Of a DNA stretch of 64,000 nucleotides, positions 9,403 to 18,347 are shown piece by piece. Source of the stretch: Roridomyces roridus. Its lineage: Eukaryota; Basidiomycota; Agaricomycetes; Agaricales; Mycenaceae. The notes beneath the pieces were generated by a model, which had not been told where the DNA came from, ran no database searches, and worked only from the letters and a program-made list of their open reading frames with translations. The first letter of the stretch is position 1, and each line of letters starts with the position of its first letter. Both the position numbers and the translations under genes were made by a program. The DNA lies in contig JARKIF010000007.1 in assembly GCA_029378245.1 (NCBI GenBank), positions 124,001-188,000 on the forward strand. Direction: 5' to 3'.

Positions 9403-11057
9403 TCAATCCTCTGCCAATTCGTCGTCACCATTCTTCGCTGTATCCGGACTCGACGCGATCTCGGGCTCGGTCTCCACCGGTGGAATCATTTCCTCCTCCG
9501 ATTTCTCGTCGTCATCCCCCGGCAAGAACAAGGGCTCCTTAGCCCCCTCCGGTCCCTTCACCTCATACTCCTCCGGATCGACGTTCATGTCGACCATACC
9601 CTCAACATCCCCATCCTCCAACTCCATTCCGGACCCCTCAGGCTCCTCCGCCTCGGCGTCCATCTGGATCCCAGTCCACTCCTCTTCGTCTTCATCTCCA
9701 ACCGACTCCTCTCCTCCCTGCCTCGCCTTCCACGCCTCCAGCTCTTCCTCAAAGACGCGTTGGCGTCGATCCTGCTCCGCCTGCCTCCGAGCCTCTCTGG
9801 CATCCGCATCCTCGGCCTCCTCGTACATCGAATTCCCATGGTCGTTGTCCCAATCGTCTGAGACACGATCCGGAGTTACGGGGCGAGGGTCGACGGGAGG
9901 CGCGGGAACGACGTCCTTCGGCTCATCGCCGAAATCCATCAAGTCGTTGTCGTCCTCAACAACTCGACGAGCAAGACGAGGCCTCTTGACAGGCACGGGG
10001 GGAGGCGAGACCGAGATGGAGGACGATTGAGCACGCCCACGTTTGGGCGTGACGGAGACAAGAGTGGAGGGGACGAAGGGAGAGGTGCGAGGTTTCCGGA
10101 TGGTGACATTTTGCTTCTTCCCACGTTTGGGTGGTGGTGGTAGTGGTCCGTCCGTCCTTCTGCACGCAACGCGTTTCTGCCGGCACAAATCGCAGGCACG
10201 AGCTTTGCCTCCGACGGAGTTGAGACAGACCGCTCCGAGACGACGGCAGTTGTCACAAGCTAAAGAAGAAGATGAGTAAAATCAAAAACGAAGGAAAATC
10301 ACTCACCATTGTTTTCCTCGTCGTCTCCAGCGACGGATTCCACTTCCTCCGGCGTCTTCACGCGAGCCTTCCCTTTACTCTTCCTCGGCTGCTTCCTCCG
10401 CGACAACGGCTTCCCGTCATCCTCGTCTTCGCTGACGACGACGACCTCCTCCTCGGGCTCGTCCTCCACCAACGACTCCGGCCCTTCCCCACCTTCATCT
10501 TCCTCCTCGTCTTCACCCCACTCGATCCCCGCGTATTCGTCTTCACCTCCGGGCGTCGAAGGCTCTCGGTCCTCGTTCGTGTGGATCGCGTAGTTGCGAC
10601 CAATCCCGGCGAAGAAAGCGAGGTCGATGAAGAAGTGGCGAGGGAAGGTCACAAATCCAGGGACCATCAGGTCCCGTGGACTCGGAGGGAGATGGGCCGG
10701 GGCTTGACGAGTTTTGGCGAGTTCTTCGGCGAATTCCCAGTAGTTGCAGTGGTGATCACGCCTCCGCGCGACCTCCTCGACAACGCGCTGTCGTCTCGCA
10801 GCCTCCAACGCAGCCTCCTCTTCCCTTTTCCTCTCTGCCGCTCTCTCAGCCGCCAACCTCTCCTCCTTGGCCTTCTTCGCTGCCTCCACCCTCGCTACCT
10901 TCTCCTTCGCCTTGGCCAGCGCCTCCTCGAGCATCGCAATGGTCTCCGGCGAGATTTCGTCGTCGTCCTCCGGGTCCGGGGTCGGAGCTTGGTTTTTCTT
11001 GTCCTTGTCTTCGTCGTCGCGATGAGGGGGCAGGGAGTGGCGCGAGTGGGTCGACAT
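9403..11057 (-). CDS. Antisense spliced gene in gypsy-1: Zn2Cys6 zinc-cluster protein
   Basis: Two exons on the reverse strand: 11057-10307 and 10259-9403. The 47-nt intron (10306-10260) has a GTGAGT donor and TTTAG acceptor. Splicing gives 535 residues in one frame. Residues 40-100 are a charged coiled coil. A conserved-looking globular block follows (about 105-165, with HFFIDLAFF). Then comes an acidic stretch. The zinc cluster C252-X2-C255-X6-C262-X10-C273-X2-C276-X6-C283 matches the Gal4-type rule and is made only by splicing: A251 spans the junction and all six Cys follow in exon 2. Basic patches and acidic C-terminal segments follow. ATG at 11055-11057 has a good context (ACCACCATG). 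A nuclear DNA-binding role is inferred; I do not know a named homologue. Confidence 0.75.
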
Positions 11058-11189
11058 GGTGGTATGAGTCAAAGAAAAAAATTGATCCGGGACAAACTTC
11101 ACCAAACTTTCTTTGTTCGGTTCCGGCAACTCATTCGGCTACCGGCAATCATTTCTACCGTTCTCTTGGGCTCTTGAGGGCAAGAGCCT

Positions 11190-11202
11190 AAGAGGGGGAT
11201 AC
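11190..11202 (+). other. Polypurine tract of gypsy-1
   Basis: AAGAGGGGGATAC ends directly at the 3' LTR start (11203). This is the plus-strand primer position in LTR retrotransposons. The same AAGAGGGGGATAC is found at the matching place in gypsy-3 on the other strand (about 54329-54341). Confidence 0.75.
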
Positions 11203-11762
11203 TGTTATGTCCCGTTCCAACGCCAACTCCGGTACCTCAACTCCGGTACTCAACTCCGGTACTCAACTCTGGTACTCAACTCCGGTACTCAACTCCGGTC
11301 ACGTCGGGATGCCTCCCGACGTCGAAGCGCATCACGCGCTCCTCGGTTCTATCCGGGTACTCGGGTTTTCACGCGATGAAGGTATCTGAGCGTTTCCCCC
11401 GGACTTGGTATTCATCAGGATATCCACTTGATCATTCCGTGCGGACTTAATCAGCTTATATCCACATAGCCGCATAAGTCCGTTTCTATTATTGGTCTGT
11501 GGTAATGACATATATCTCTACTTACTCGTATATAAGACTTTCCTTATCTGTATTCAACCTTAGTTGATAATTGACGTTCTTGACTACTCGTCTTGGCTGG
11601 TTCCTACTCCTTCCCTTCCTATCAACATAGCAAGGCGTCTTTGACACCCTACTCCTCTGTGGTGCTCTTAGATCGCTCCTCCGGTCGACTCCTTCCAACT
11701 CCGGTCACTACCGGAGTTCCGGCTTCTACTCCGGACTTGCCTTTTGGAATCGGATCGTAACA
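11203..11762 (+). repeat. Gypsy-1 3' LTR (560 bp)
   Basis: Begins TGTTATGTCC and ends GATCGTAACA. It contains a run of ACTCCGGT repeats near its left end, a TATA box at about 11529 and many CCGG/CGG triplets. Its right end joins gypsy-2 LTR sequence. Confidence 0.93.
11225..11300 (+). repeat. Tandem repeat of a 13-bp ACTCCGGT-containing unit in the gypsy-1 LTR
   Basis: About six imperfect copies of a unit like CAACTCCGGTACT stand head to tail in the upstream (U3) part of the LTR. Each carries a CCGG. The position suggests enhancer-type sites, which is inference. Confidence 0.7.
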
Positions 11763-12180
11763 GCGCCGCACAGCGTTAAAGTCATGGGAACCCTGTCTCG
11801 ATCGGATTGAAGAAGAAGCCGAGGAAGACATTATTTAAAGACGTGGGATAAGTTTCATATTTATGCACGACAGCGTGGATGAGGGATGAAGTTTTCGATC
11901 AGTGAACTGTCAGATCATGACAGGCTTCTATGAAGAACACGGTGTAGACATGACAATAGGAAATGACAAAGATGCAGAACAATAGTGCATGTCGGAAGCC
12001 AGGACAATTAGTGTAGCATCGTAGATCTATTCCTCATAGTATAAAAGCAGTAGCTAGTCGTCGTATTCTGTACCCTCTCCTAGACTTTTATTCAGTTCAT
12101 TTTACGAGCTTTAGTAGCGCACTACCCAATCCACAGCATCTTACCGCTGTTGGATGCGTGAAACAAGTCTTGTCGTGACA
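11763..12180 (+). repeat. Gypsy-2 5' LTR, right 418 of 476 bp
   Basis: Identical to 17930-18347 and ends in GTCGTGACA. The leftmost 58 bp are separated by gypsy-1 and lie left of the window. The fragment still carries the codons for the pol C-terminus (to the TAA at about 11838). Confidence 0.93.
12040..12092 (+). promoter_or_regulatory. Gypsy-2 LTR core promoter and predicted RNA 5' end
   Basis: TATAAAAG at 12040-12047 is followed 41 bases on by TAGACTTTTATT (12081-12092), which is the reverse complement of the primer site at 12182-12193. The spacing is slightly longer than usual for a TATA box. The start point is inferred from the pairing. Confidence 0.55.
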
Positions 12181-12181
12181 T

Positions 12182-12193
12182 AATAAAAGTCTA
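12182..12193 (+). promoter_or_regulatory. Self-priming primer-binding site of gypsy-2
   Basis: AATAAAAGTCTA starts one base after the LTR end and pairs over 12 nt with TAGACTTTTATT at 12081-12092. The sequence is unrelated to the gypsy-1 site, yet the pairing is kept. Confidence 0.7.
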
Positions 12194-12681
12194 CCCTCAT
12201 ACCGCTCATACCTCCCCCCGACATATCCTTTCCATACGCCTCGGCGTCCCTCCCCCACTACTTGGATTCTCGTAATTGAAGATCCACTCATACCTCAAGC
12301 GTCACGTCGTTGAATCGCGACGTTAAACAAGCGCCAATCTTTGGTCGAACTATTTTGATAGACAGTCGCTGTGCTACGGGAAACGTTGAGTCCGTCCCCG
12401 CACAATAGCAGATATTGGCGTTCGGGTGGCAATCTTCGGAGAGTACCCTCGCGCAGATACCGGGAGAGTCGTAGAAGGCCCGGGTCTGTTCTATCGGCAA
12501 GCGTTCCGACCGAGAAACCCACCACCGGCTTCGTGCCGCTCCTACCCAAGCCGCGACGGCGTTTCGCGCACCATCATCCTCCTCTTCCGGCACCTCTAGC
12601 CGTGAAGCCCGTTCCGTAGCGGACCAACTCTTGGCCGCTTCCGCCACCACCCACCACACCTTCCATACCGCCGCCCCTGCC

Positions 12682-13797
12682 ATGTCCCATCACGGCAGCC
12701 CCATCCCCTATGACCAGCCTCAGGCTGGTTACTCGTACCCTCCCCAACAAATCTACCCCTCCCGCCCTCCTACCCGTTCTCCCCCTCGCCCCCTTCCCAC
12801 ACGACCCGACTCACAACCCCCCGCCCAGCCTGGCCTGACTGAGTTACTTCAGGCCCTCCCCCCACGCCCGGCACCAGCAAGGATGACGCTGGCCCGGCTT
12901 CCCCCGCCGTTTGACGGCAATGACAAATCCAAGTGGGAAACTTGGATCGATAGTGTCATGACTTACCTCATGGCCTACGAACACGACTTTGGTACAGATC
13001 ACCGACGTATCTTTTTCGTGCTCTCGTTGCTGGGCGACGAGAAGAGCACTGCGTGCCCGGCCTCGAACTGGTCACGCAACTGGAAGGCGAAGCATTTTCG
13101 CCTTGATCAACCCCGTCCCTCCTTCGCGGAGTTCTTGACGGAGTTGGAGTCGACGTTCGCGGATCAGAACGTCAAGGAGACGGCGCTATTGCGCCTGATG
13201 AACACTCGGCAGGGAACGTCCACCCTGGCCGACTTCCTCCAGTCGTTCGAGTTGAACGCGGAGCAGGCGGGCTACACGCCCGGAAACGTGCTGCATGACA
13301 CATTCCTGTGTCAAGCATTGGAAATCCTGGTCTCGGACCAGGTACGCAAACAGCTGTATGCTGGAGGCGTCGAGATCCCGGGAACCTACCCCGGATTGAA
13401 AAGCCGGTTGATGACCATCAACGGCATCATTGAGCGCGGGAAGCTCATCAACTCTCGCTGGGGAGCGGGAGGTGGAATGTTTTGGACGCCGGTGCAGCAG
13501 CAGCCGCCGCCCAAATTCCCCAAGGCCACGACACTGGTGCCGCCGCCTCGACCCCAGGGGACGGCCCCCCATTTGGCGACCCGGGTCACTCCCGGAAACC
13601 CAGCGCCGATGGATGTGGATCGAACGCGGCAGGCCGCATTCAAGTGTTATAATTGTGGCAAGGAGGGCCACATGAAGCGGGAGTGCCCGGAGCCTCCCAA
13701 AAAGAAGTTTAATATCCGGTCGATCAAGACCGAGGACTACACGCAGGAGGACCTGCAGGCTCTCGCGAGCATACTCCGCGAGAAGGGTTTTTGTTAG
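12682..13797 (+). CDS. gag: Gypsy-2 Gag
   Basis: A 371-residue Gag from the ATG at 12682; the open frame continues upstream to 12631 without an ATG. Pro-rich N-terminus, then a Retrotrans_gag-type helical domain (about residues 70-260). A zinc knuckle CX2CX4HX4C has C322, C325, H330 and C335. The protein ends at TAG 13795-13797, immediately after a GGGTTTT slippery heptamer. About half the size of the gypsy-1 Gag and lacking its Gly/Pro run. Confidence 0.9.
   Translation: MSHHGSPIPYDQPQAGYSYPPQQIYPSRPPTRSPPRPLPTRPDSQPPAQPGLTELLQALPPRPAPARMTLARLPPPFDGNDKSKWETWIDSVMTYLMAYEHDFGTDHRRIFFVLSLLGDEKSTACPASNWSRNWKAKHFRLDQPRPSFAEFLTELESTFADQNVKETALLRLMNTRQGTSTLADFLQSFELNAEQAGYTPGNVLHDTFLCQALEILVSDQVRKQLYAGGVEIPGTYPGLKSRLMTINGIIERGKLINSRWGAGGGMFWTPVQQQPPPKFPKATTLVPPPRPQGTAPHLATRVTPGNPAPMDVDRTRQAAFKCYNCGKEGHMKRECPEPPKKKFNIRSIKTEDYTQEDLQALASILREKGFC
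13785..13791 (+). promoter_or_regulatory. Programmed -1 frameshift slippery site, gag to pol (G GGT TTT)
   Basis: Gag codons read AAG GGT TTT TGT TAG. The heptamer G-GGT-TTT fits the X-XXY-YYZ rule one codon before the stop. Pol is in the -1 frame and begins to be uniquely open exactly here. Confidence 0.75.
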
Positions 13798-16700
13798 GGC
13801 GCCCGGTCAAGGCCGAACCGGTGTGCCCTCCCGTATCTATTATCCATGGACAGTATACGCCGCTAGAGGCGGTAACGGACAGCACGAACAATGTGCAAAA
13901 TAGCGTACCTGTAAATTATGTAGAAAAAACTAGCCTACAACGTAGTATACAAGAATTTCTTGTAGGCGAAGTAGAAAAGCCAAAAAAAATACGTATCTTG
14001 CAGAATGAGAACCGGAAACGTAATTTAAAGAATCGTCGCATGGATGAAGAAAACAAGCGCTGGAGCGCTTTTAAAAAGGCCCCTGGAACCCAAACCAGTG
14101 ATAAAAATAGTGAGAAGAAAAAGGGCGGCGATGCCGCGGAGGCTCAATCCTCGAAAGAGGAGGTAGCGCCTAAGCATACACGGGTGCCGTTCGGTCTCAG
14201 GAAGAAAGAGGCCGCACAATGGCTAGCACGCCGTGCTATGGGAGAGACGGAACAACGCTTAGCTCAGGAGCTGCGTGAGTTCCAACGGCAACGTGTCCAC
14301 CACGAGATGTTGGTGGCAGTCCAGCTGGAAGCACTGGACACGGGGAAAACACGTTCCATTCGTGCGTTGCTGGACAACGGGTGTACCACCACATGCATGG
14401 ACAGGGACTATGCCAAGGCCGAAGGCTTCGAGCTCAAAAAACTCGACATGCCGATTGTGGCCAGGAATGCCGACGGGACCGAGAACACCAAAGGCAAGAT
14501 CACTCATTACGTAGAGATGATCATGTCTATCAGCCCGCATGTCGAAAGACAAAAGTTCCTGATCACGGGCTTAGGCAAAGCACGTGTGTTTATTGGGTAC
14601 GATTGGTTGTTTAAACACAACCCAGAGATCAACTGGCGGGACCAGACGATGAAGTTCAGCCGATGTCCGGCAGAATGTGGCATGACCGGACTGGAATCCG
14701 GAAAAGGTGTCACACGGGAGGAAGCGGTGGAAGAAGGCGAATCGATCCTATTGGTCGATTTCGCGGCCGTTGTGGAGCTGCGAAGCAAGGCGACGCAGGC
14801 ACAGCAGATGGCCGAACAGGCTTCGGCAGAAAAGAAAAAATTGACGGAAGACAAGATCCCGGAGCAATACCGGGAGTACGTCAAAGTTTTCGCAAAAGAG
14901 TCCTTTGACTCATTGCCGGAAAAGCGGCCTTGGGATCATGCGATCGAATTAAAGCCCGGATCAAAGGCTGTCGATTGCAAGATCTATCCACTCTCGTTAG
15001 GCGAGCAAGAAAAGCTGAACGAGTTTCTTGAAGAGAATCTCAAGAGTGGACGGATCAGACCATCCAAGTCGCCGATGGCTTCGGCATTCTTTTTTATTAA
15101 AAAGAAGGACGGGTCCCTTCGACCGGTACAGGATTACCGGAAGCTCAATGAGATGACGGTGAAGAACAAGTACCCGTTGCCTCTGATCTCGGAGCTGGTC
15201 AACAAACTCCGAGGAGCTAGATTCTTCTCCAAGCTTGACATACGTTGGGGTTACAACAATGTACGGATCAAGGAGGGAGACGAGTGGAAAGCGGCTTTTC
15301 GGACCAATCGGGGATTGTTCGAGCCACTTGTGATGTTCTTTGGGTTGACAAATTCACCGGCCACGTTCCAAACCATGATGAACGACATTCTTCGGGATCT
15401 CATCAACGAGGGCCATGTGATTGTATACCTAGACGACATCTTAATTTACACAGACTCCCTGGAGGAGCATAGAAGGATTGTTTCACGCGTCGTGGAGACG
15501 TTAGAAAAGAATAAATTATTCTTGAAACCCGAGAAGTGTGAATTCGAGAAGACGGAGATCGAATATCTCGGGGTGATTATTTCCCACAACTCCATGCGGA
15601 TGGACCCGGTGAAAATCAAAGGGATCATGGAGTGGCCAATGCCAAAGAACGTCAAGCAAGTGCAGGCGTTCCTCGGCTTTGTTAACTTTTATCGGCGATT
15701 TGTCCGCGGCTTTGCCGACATTGCCAGGCCCCTCACTAAGCTGACGGGGAAGGTTGCGTGGTCCTGGGGACCGGAGCAAGAGAAGGCGATCAACAAGTTG
15801 AAGGAACGGATCGCGGAGGATGTCATCTTGGCATTGCCAACGGATGATGGGGAATATCGGCTTGAGGCCGATGCGTCAGACGGAGCGGTTGGAGCAGTGC
15901 TCAGCCAACTCCAAGAAGGAGTATGGAGGCCTGTCGCTTTCATGTCTCACGGCATGAGTGACACCGAGAGGAATTACGAGATCTATGACAAGGAGATGCT
16001 CGCAATCATGCTTGCTCTTGATGAGTGGAGGCAATTCCTACTCGGTGCAAGGCACACGTTCGAGGTTCTGACGGATCACAAGAACCTCCAATACTTCAAA
16101 AAGCCGCAGAAAATCAATCGTCGGCAGGCACGATGGATCATCGAGTTGTCGCAGTACGACTTCTCGTCACGGCACCGGCCCGGAGCTTTGAATAAGCAGG
16201 CCGATTTGTTATCCCGCAGGGCGGATCATGACCAGGGGAAGGAGGACAATCAGGAAGTTGTCCTGCTTAAGCCCGAATATTTCCGAGCGCAGGAAATCAC
16301 GCTCGAAGGCGTCGAGAAGGATCTCCTGGAAGAGATCCGAGCGGAACGCAAACGGGACGGCAGCGTGAGGTCTGCCTTACTGAAAAAGCTCCCTAGATGG
16401 GAGGAGGAGGACGGCATTGTCTATTACAATGGCCTTATTTATGTTCCGCATAACACGGAACTTAGAAATAAAATTATTGGACTCCATCACGATCCGGCGA
16501 TCGTGGGACATCCCGGAGGGAACCGGACCCAGGAGCTCGTTGAACGAAACTACTGGTGGCCGAAGCTCGGCAACAATGTTTCCGAGTATGTAAAGTCGTG
16601 CGAAGCGTGTCAGAGGTCACGAGTTCTTCGGCACAAGCAGGGCAAGCTGAACCCGCACAAGATTGCGGAAGGTCCCTGGCAGATCATTTCGATGGACTTG

Positions 16701-18005
16701 ATCGGGCCGCTGCCGATTAGCAACGGTCACAACGCGATTCAAGTCTGGGTGGACACCTTCAGCAAAATGATTCACGTGGAGCCCACAACCATGGAAATCA
16801 CGGCTGAAGGAGTTGCGCGTTTGACACGCGACCGTGTGATTAGATATCACGGGGTACCTCGAAAGATCATCTCGGATCGGGATCCGAGATATGTAGGAGG
16901 CTTTATGCGGGAGCTCAATAAGATCCTGGGGATCGAAATGAACCCGAGTACGGCACACCATCCGATAACCGACGGGCAGACGGAACGGATGAACCAGGAG
17001 ATCGAGAAATATCTCCGAATATTTATAAATTATCATCAGACGGACTGGGCCGAGTGGCTCTCCCTGGCGGAGTTCTGTTACAACGACAAGGCCAGTTCGG
17101 CAACGAAGGCCTCGCCGTTTTATTTAAATACCGGCTATCACCCTTGGAAAGGGATCGAGAATGCCGTGGAGACGAGGAACGAGGCCGCCGAGGAGTTTGG
17201 CACGAAGATGAAGAAAATTCGTGATGAAGCCACGGCGGCATTAGAAAAAACACAAAAAACAATGGAAAAATCATATAATCTACGACGGCGACCAGCGCCA
17301 GTATTTAAAAAGGGAGACAAGGTCTGGATTGAGGCGACGAACATCCAGACAGATAGACCCTCGAAGAAGCTGGGAGATAGGAGGCTCGGACCGTACGAGG
17401 TCCTGGAGAAAGTCGGAGCGTCTTCCTATAGGTTGAAATTGCCGAGCACGGACAAGTCACATCCGGTGTTCAACGAGGCGATTCTCACACCGTATACGGA
17501 ACCGCCCGAGAATCGAAGGGAGAAACGGCCGCCGCCGAAAATCATATCCGGCGAGGAGGAATATGAGGTGGAGGAGATTCTGAAACACCGCAAGATGGGG
17601 CGCGGGTTTCAATATTTAATAAAGTGGAAGAACTATCCTATGGGAGAAAGGACGTGGGAACCATCGCGCAACTTGACGCATGCAAAAAAGCTGTTGGACA
17701 AATATAACAGGGAACACAGCATTGATGTCAGGACACTACCCACGCTCCCGGCTGGATATTGGGACGGCGAATGCAAAAGATTCGTCCCAAAGGAGGAGTC
17801 CCAACAATACTCAAAGAAGAAATTATTTATACCCGATGAAAATCGGTTTGTCGATCCTAGAGAGGGGGTAATGTCACGCGCTGACCTATTTGCGCACGTG
17901 ACAACGCCAAACAAACCCGATATACATTGGCGCCGCACAGCGTTAAAGTCATGGGAACCCTGTCTCGATCGGATTGAAGAAGAAGCCGAGGAAGACATTA
18001 TTTAA
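13785..18005 (+). CDS. pol: Gypsy-2 Pol: protease, RT, RNase H, integrase, chromodomain
   Basis: About 1,406 residues in the -1 frame to gag, entered by frameshifting; the first codon that could act as an independent start is only a TTG at 13791. The protease motif is DNG (14373-14381) instead of the usual DSG/DTG. The RT motif YLDD is at 15426-15437. RNase H has EADASDGA and DHKNLQYF. The integrase HHCC region is near 16490-16610 with its CEAC; the DDE residues lie in SMDLIG, SDRDPRY and DGQTERMNQ. A chromodomain (YEVEEIL...YLIKWKNYP) is near 17560-17720. The last 44 residues are encoded inside the 3' LTR (from 17872). No stop or frameshift seen. Confidence 0.93.
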   Translation, partial: GFLLGRPVKAEPVCPPVSIIHGQYTPLEAVTDSTNNVQNSVPVNYVEKTSLQRSIQEFLVGEVEKPKKIRILQNENRKRNLKNRRMDEENKRWSAFKKAPGTQTSDKNSEKKKGGDAAEAQSSKEEVAPKHTRVPFGLRKKEAAQWLARRAMGETEQRLAQELREFQRQRVHHEMLVAVQLEALDTGKTRSIRALLDNGCTTTCMDRDYAKAEGFELKKLDMPIVARNADGTENTKGKITHYVEMIMSISPHVERQKFLITGLGKARVFIGYDWLFKHNPEINWRDQTMKFSRCPAECGMTGLESGKGVTREEAVEEGESILLVDFAAVVELRSKATQAQQMAEQASAEKKKLTEDKIPEQYREYVKVFAKESFDSLPEKRPWDHAIELKPGSKAVDCKIYPLSLGEQEKLNEFLEENLKSGRIRPSKSPMASAFFFIKKKDGSLRPVQDYRKLNEMTVKNKYPLPLISELVNKLRGARFFSKLDIRWGYNNVRIKEGDEWKAAFRTNRGLFEPLVMFFGLTNSPATFQTMMNDILRDLINEGHVIVYLDDILIYTDSLEEHRRIVSRVVETLEKNKLFLKPEKCEFEKTEIEYLGVIISHNSMRMDPVKIKGIMEWPMPKNVKQVQAFLGFVNFYRRFVRGFADIARPLTKLTGKVAWSWGPEQEKAINKLKERIAEDVILALPTDDGEYRLEADASDGAVGAVLSQLQEGVWRPVAFMSHGMSDTERNYEIYDKEMLAIMLALDEWRQFLLGARHTFEVLTDHKNLQYFKKPQKINRRQARWIIELSQYDFSSRHRPGALNKQADLLSRRADHDQGKEDNQEVVLLKPEYFRAQEITLEGVEKDLLEEIRAERKRDGSVRSALLKKLPRWEEEDGIVYYNGLIYVPHNTELRNKIIGLHHDPAIVGHPGGNRTQELVERNYWWPKLGNNVSEYVKSCEACQRSRVLRHKQGKLNPHKIAEGPWQIISMDLIGPLPISNGHNAIQVWVDTFSKMIHVEPTTMEITAEGVARLTRDRVIRYHGVPRKIISDRDPRYVGGFMRELNKILGIEMNPSTAHHPITDGQTERMNQEIEKYLRIFINYHQTDWAEWLSLAEFCYNDKASSATKASPFYLNTGYHPWKGIENAVETRNEAAEEFGTKMKKIRDEATAALEKTQKTMEKSYNLRRRPAPVFKKGDKVWIEATNIQTDRPSKKLGDRRLGPYEVLEKVGASSYRLKLPSTDKSHPVFNEAILTPYTEPPENRREKRPPPKIISGEEEYEVEEILKHRKMGRGFQYLIKWKNYPMGERTWEPSRNLTHAKKLLDKYNREHSIDVRTLPTLPAGYWDGECKRFVPKEESQQYSKKKLFIPDENRFVDPREGVMSRADLFAHVTTPNKPDIHWRRTALKSWEPCLDRIEEEAEEDII

Positions 18006-18347
18006 AGACGTGGGATAAGTTTCATATTTATGCACGACAGCGTGGATGAGGGATGAAGTTTTCGATCAGTGAACTGTCAGATCATGACAGGCTTCTATGA
18101 AGAACACGGTGTAGACATGACAATAGGAAATGACAAAGATGCAGAACAATAGTGCATGTCGGAAGCCAGGACAATTAGTGTAGCATCGTAGATCTATTCC
18201 TCATAGTATAAAAGCAGTAGCTAGTCGTCGTATTCTGTACCCTCTCCTAGACTTTTATTCAGTTCATTTTACGAGCTTTAGTAGCGCACTACCCAATCCA
18301 CAGCATCTTACCGCTGTTGGATGCGTGAAACAAGTCTTGTCGTGACA
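17872..18347 (+). repeat. Gypsy-2 3' LTR (476 bp)
   Basis: Begins TGTCACGCG after the polypurine tract AGAGAGGGGGTAA and ends GTCGTGACA. It includes the last 44 codons and stop of pol. Confidence 0.93.

Larger units (their letters stand above)
1..11762 (+). mobile_element. Gypsy-1: chromodomain Ty3/gypsy LTR retrotransposon, left end outside window
   Basis: The order is LTR, self-priming site, gag, pol (protease, RT, RNase H, then integrase and chromodomain), an antisense spliced gene, polypurine tract, LTR. The 371 bp of 5' LTR in view are identical to bases 11392-11762 of the 560-bp 3' LTR, so insertion was recent. The right LTR end abuts sequence that is colinear with the LTR of gypsy-2 (11763 matches 17930), so gypsy-1 sits inside the gypsy-2 5' LTR. 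The expected target duplication is GCGCC, with its left copy outside the window. Pol is broken by a TGA and by a 2.7-kb insertion, so this copy cannot be autonomous. Confidence 0.93.
11763..18347 (+). mobile_element. Gypsy-2: chromodomain Ty3/gypsy retrotransposon, 5' LTR split by gypsy-1
   Basis: The order is LTR (right 418 bp in view), primer site, gag, pol with chromodomain, LTR. The 5' LTR part 11763-12180 equals 17930-18347 with no difference that I can see. The gag and pol frames look intact, so this copy may have been autonomous until gypsy-1 landed in its 5' LTR. The first five bases after the 3' LTR are ATGTT; the left target duplication is outside the window. Confidence 0.93.

Noticed and set aside
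9347..10030. Forward frames over 9347-11191
   Set aside because: They are Ser/Leu/Pro-rich shadows of the antisense zinc-cluster gene.
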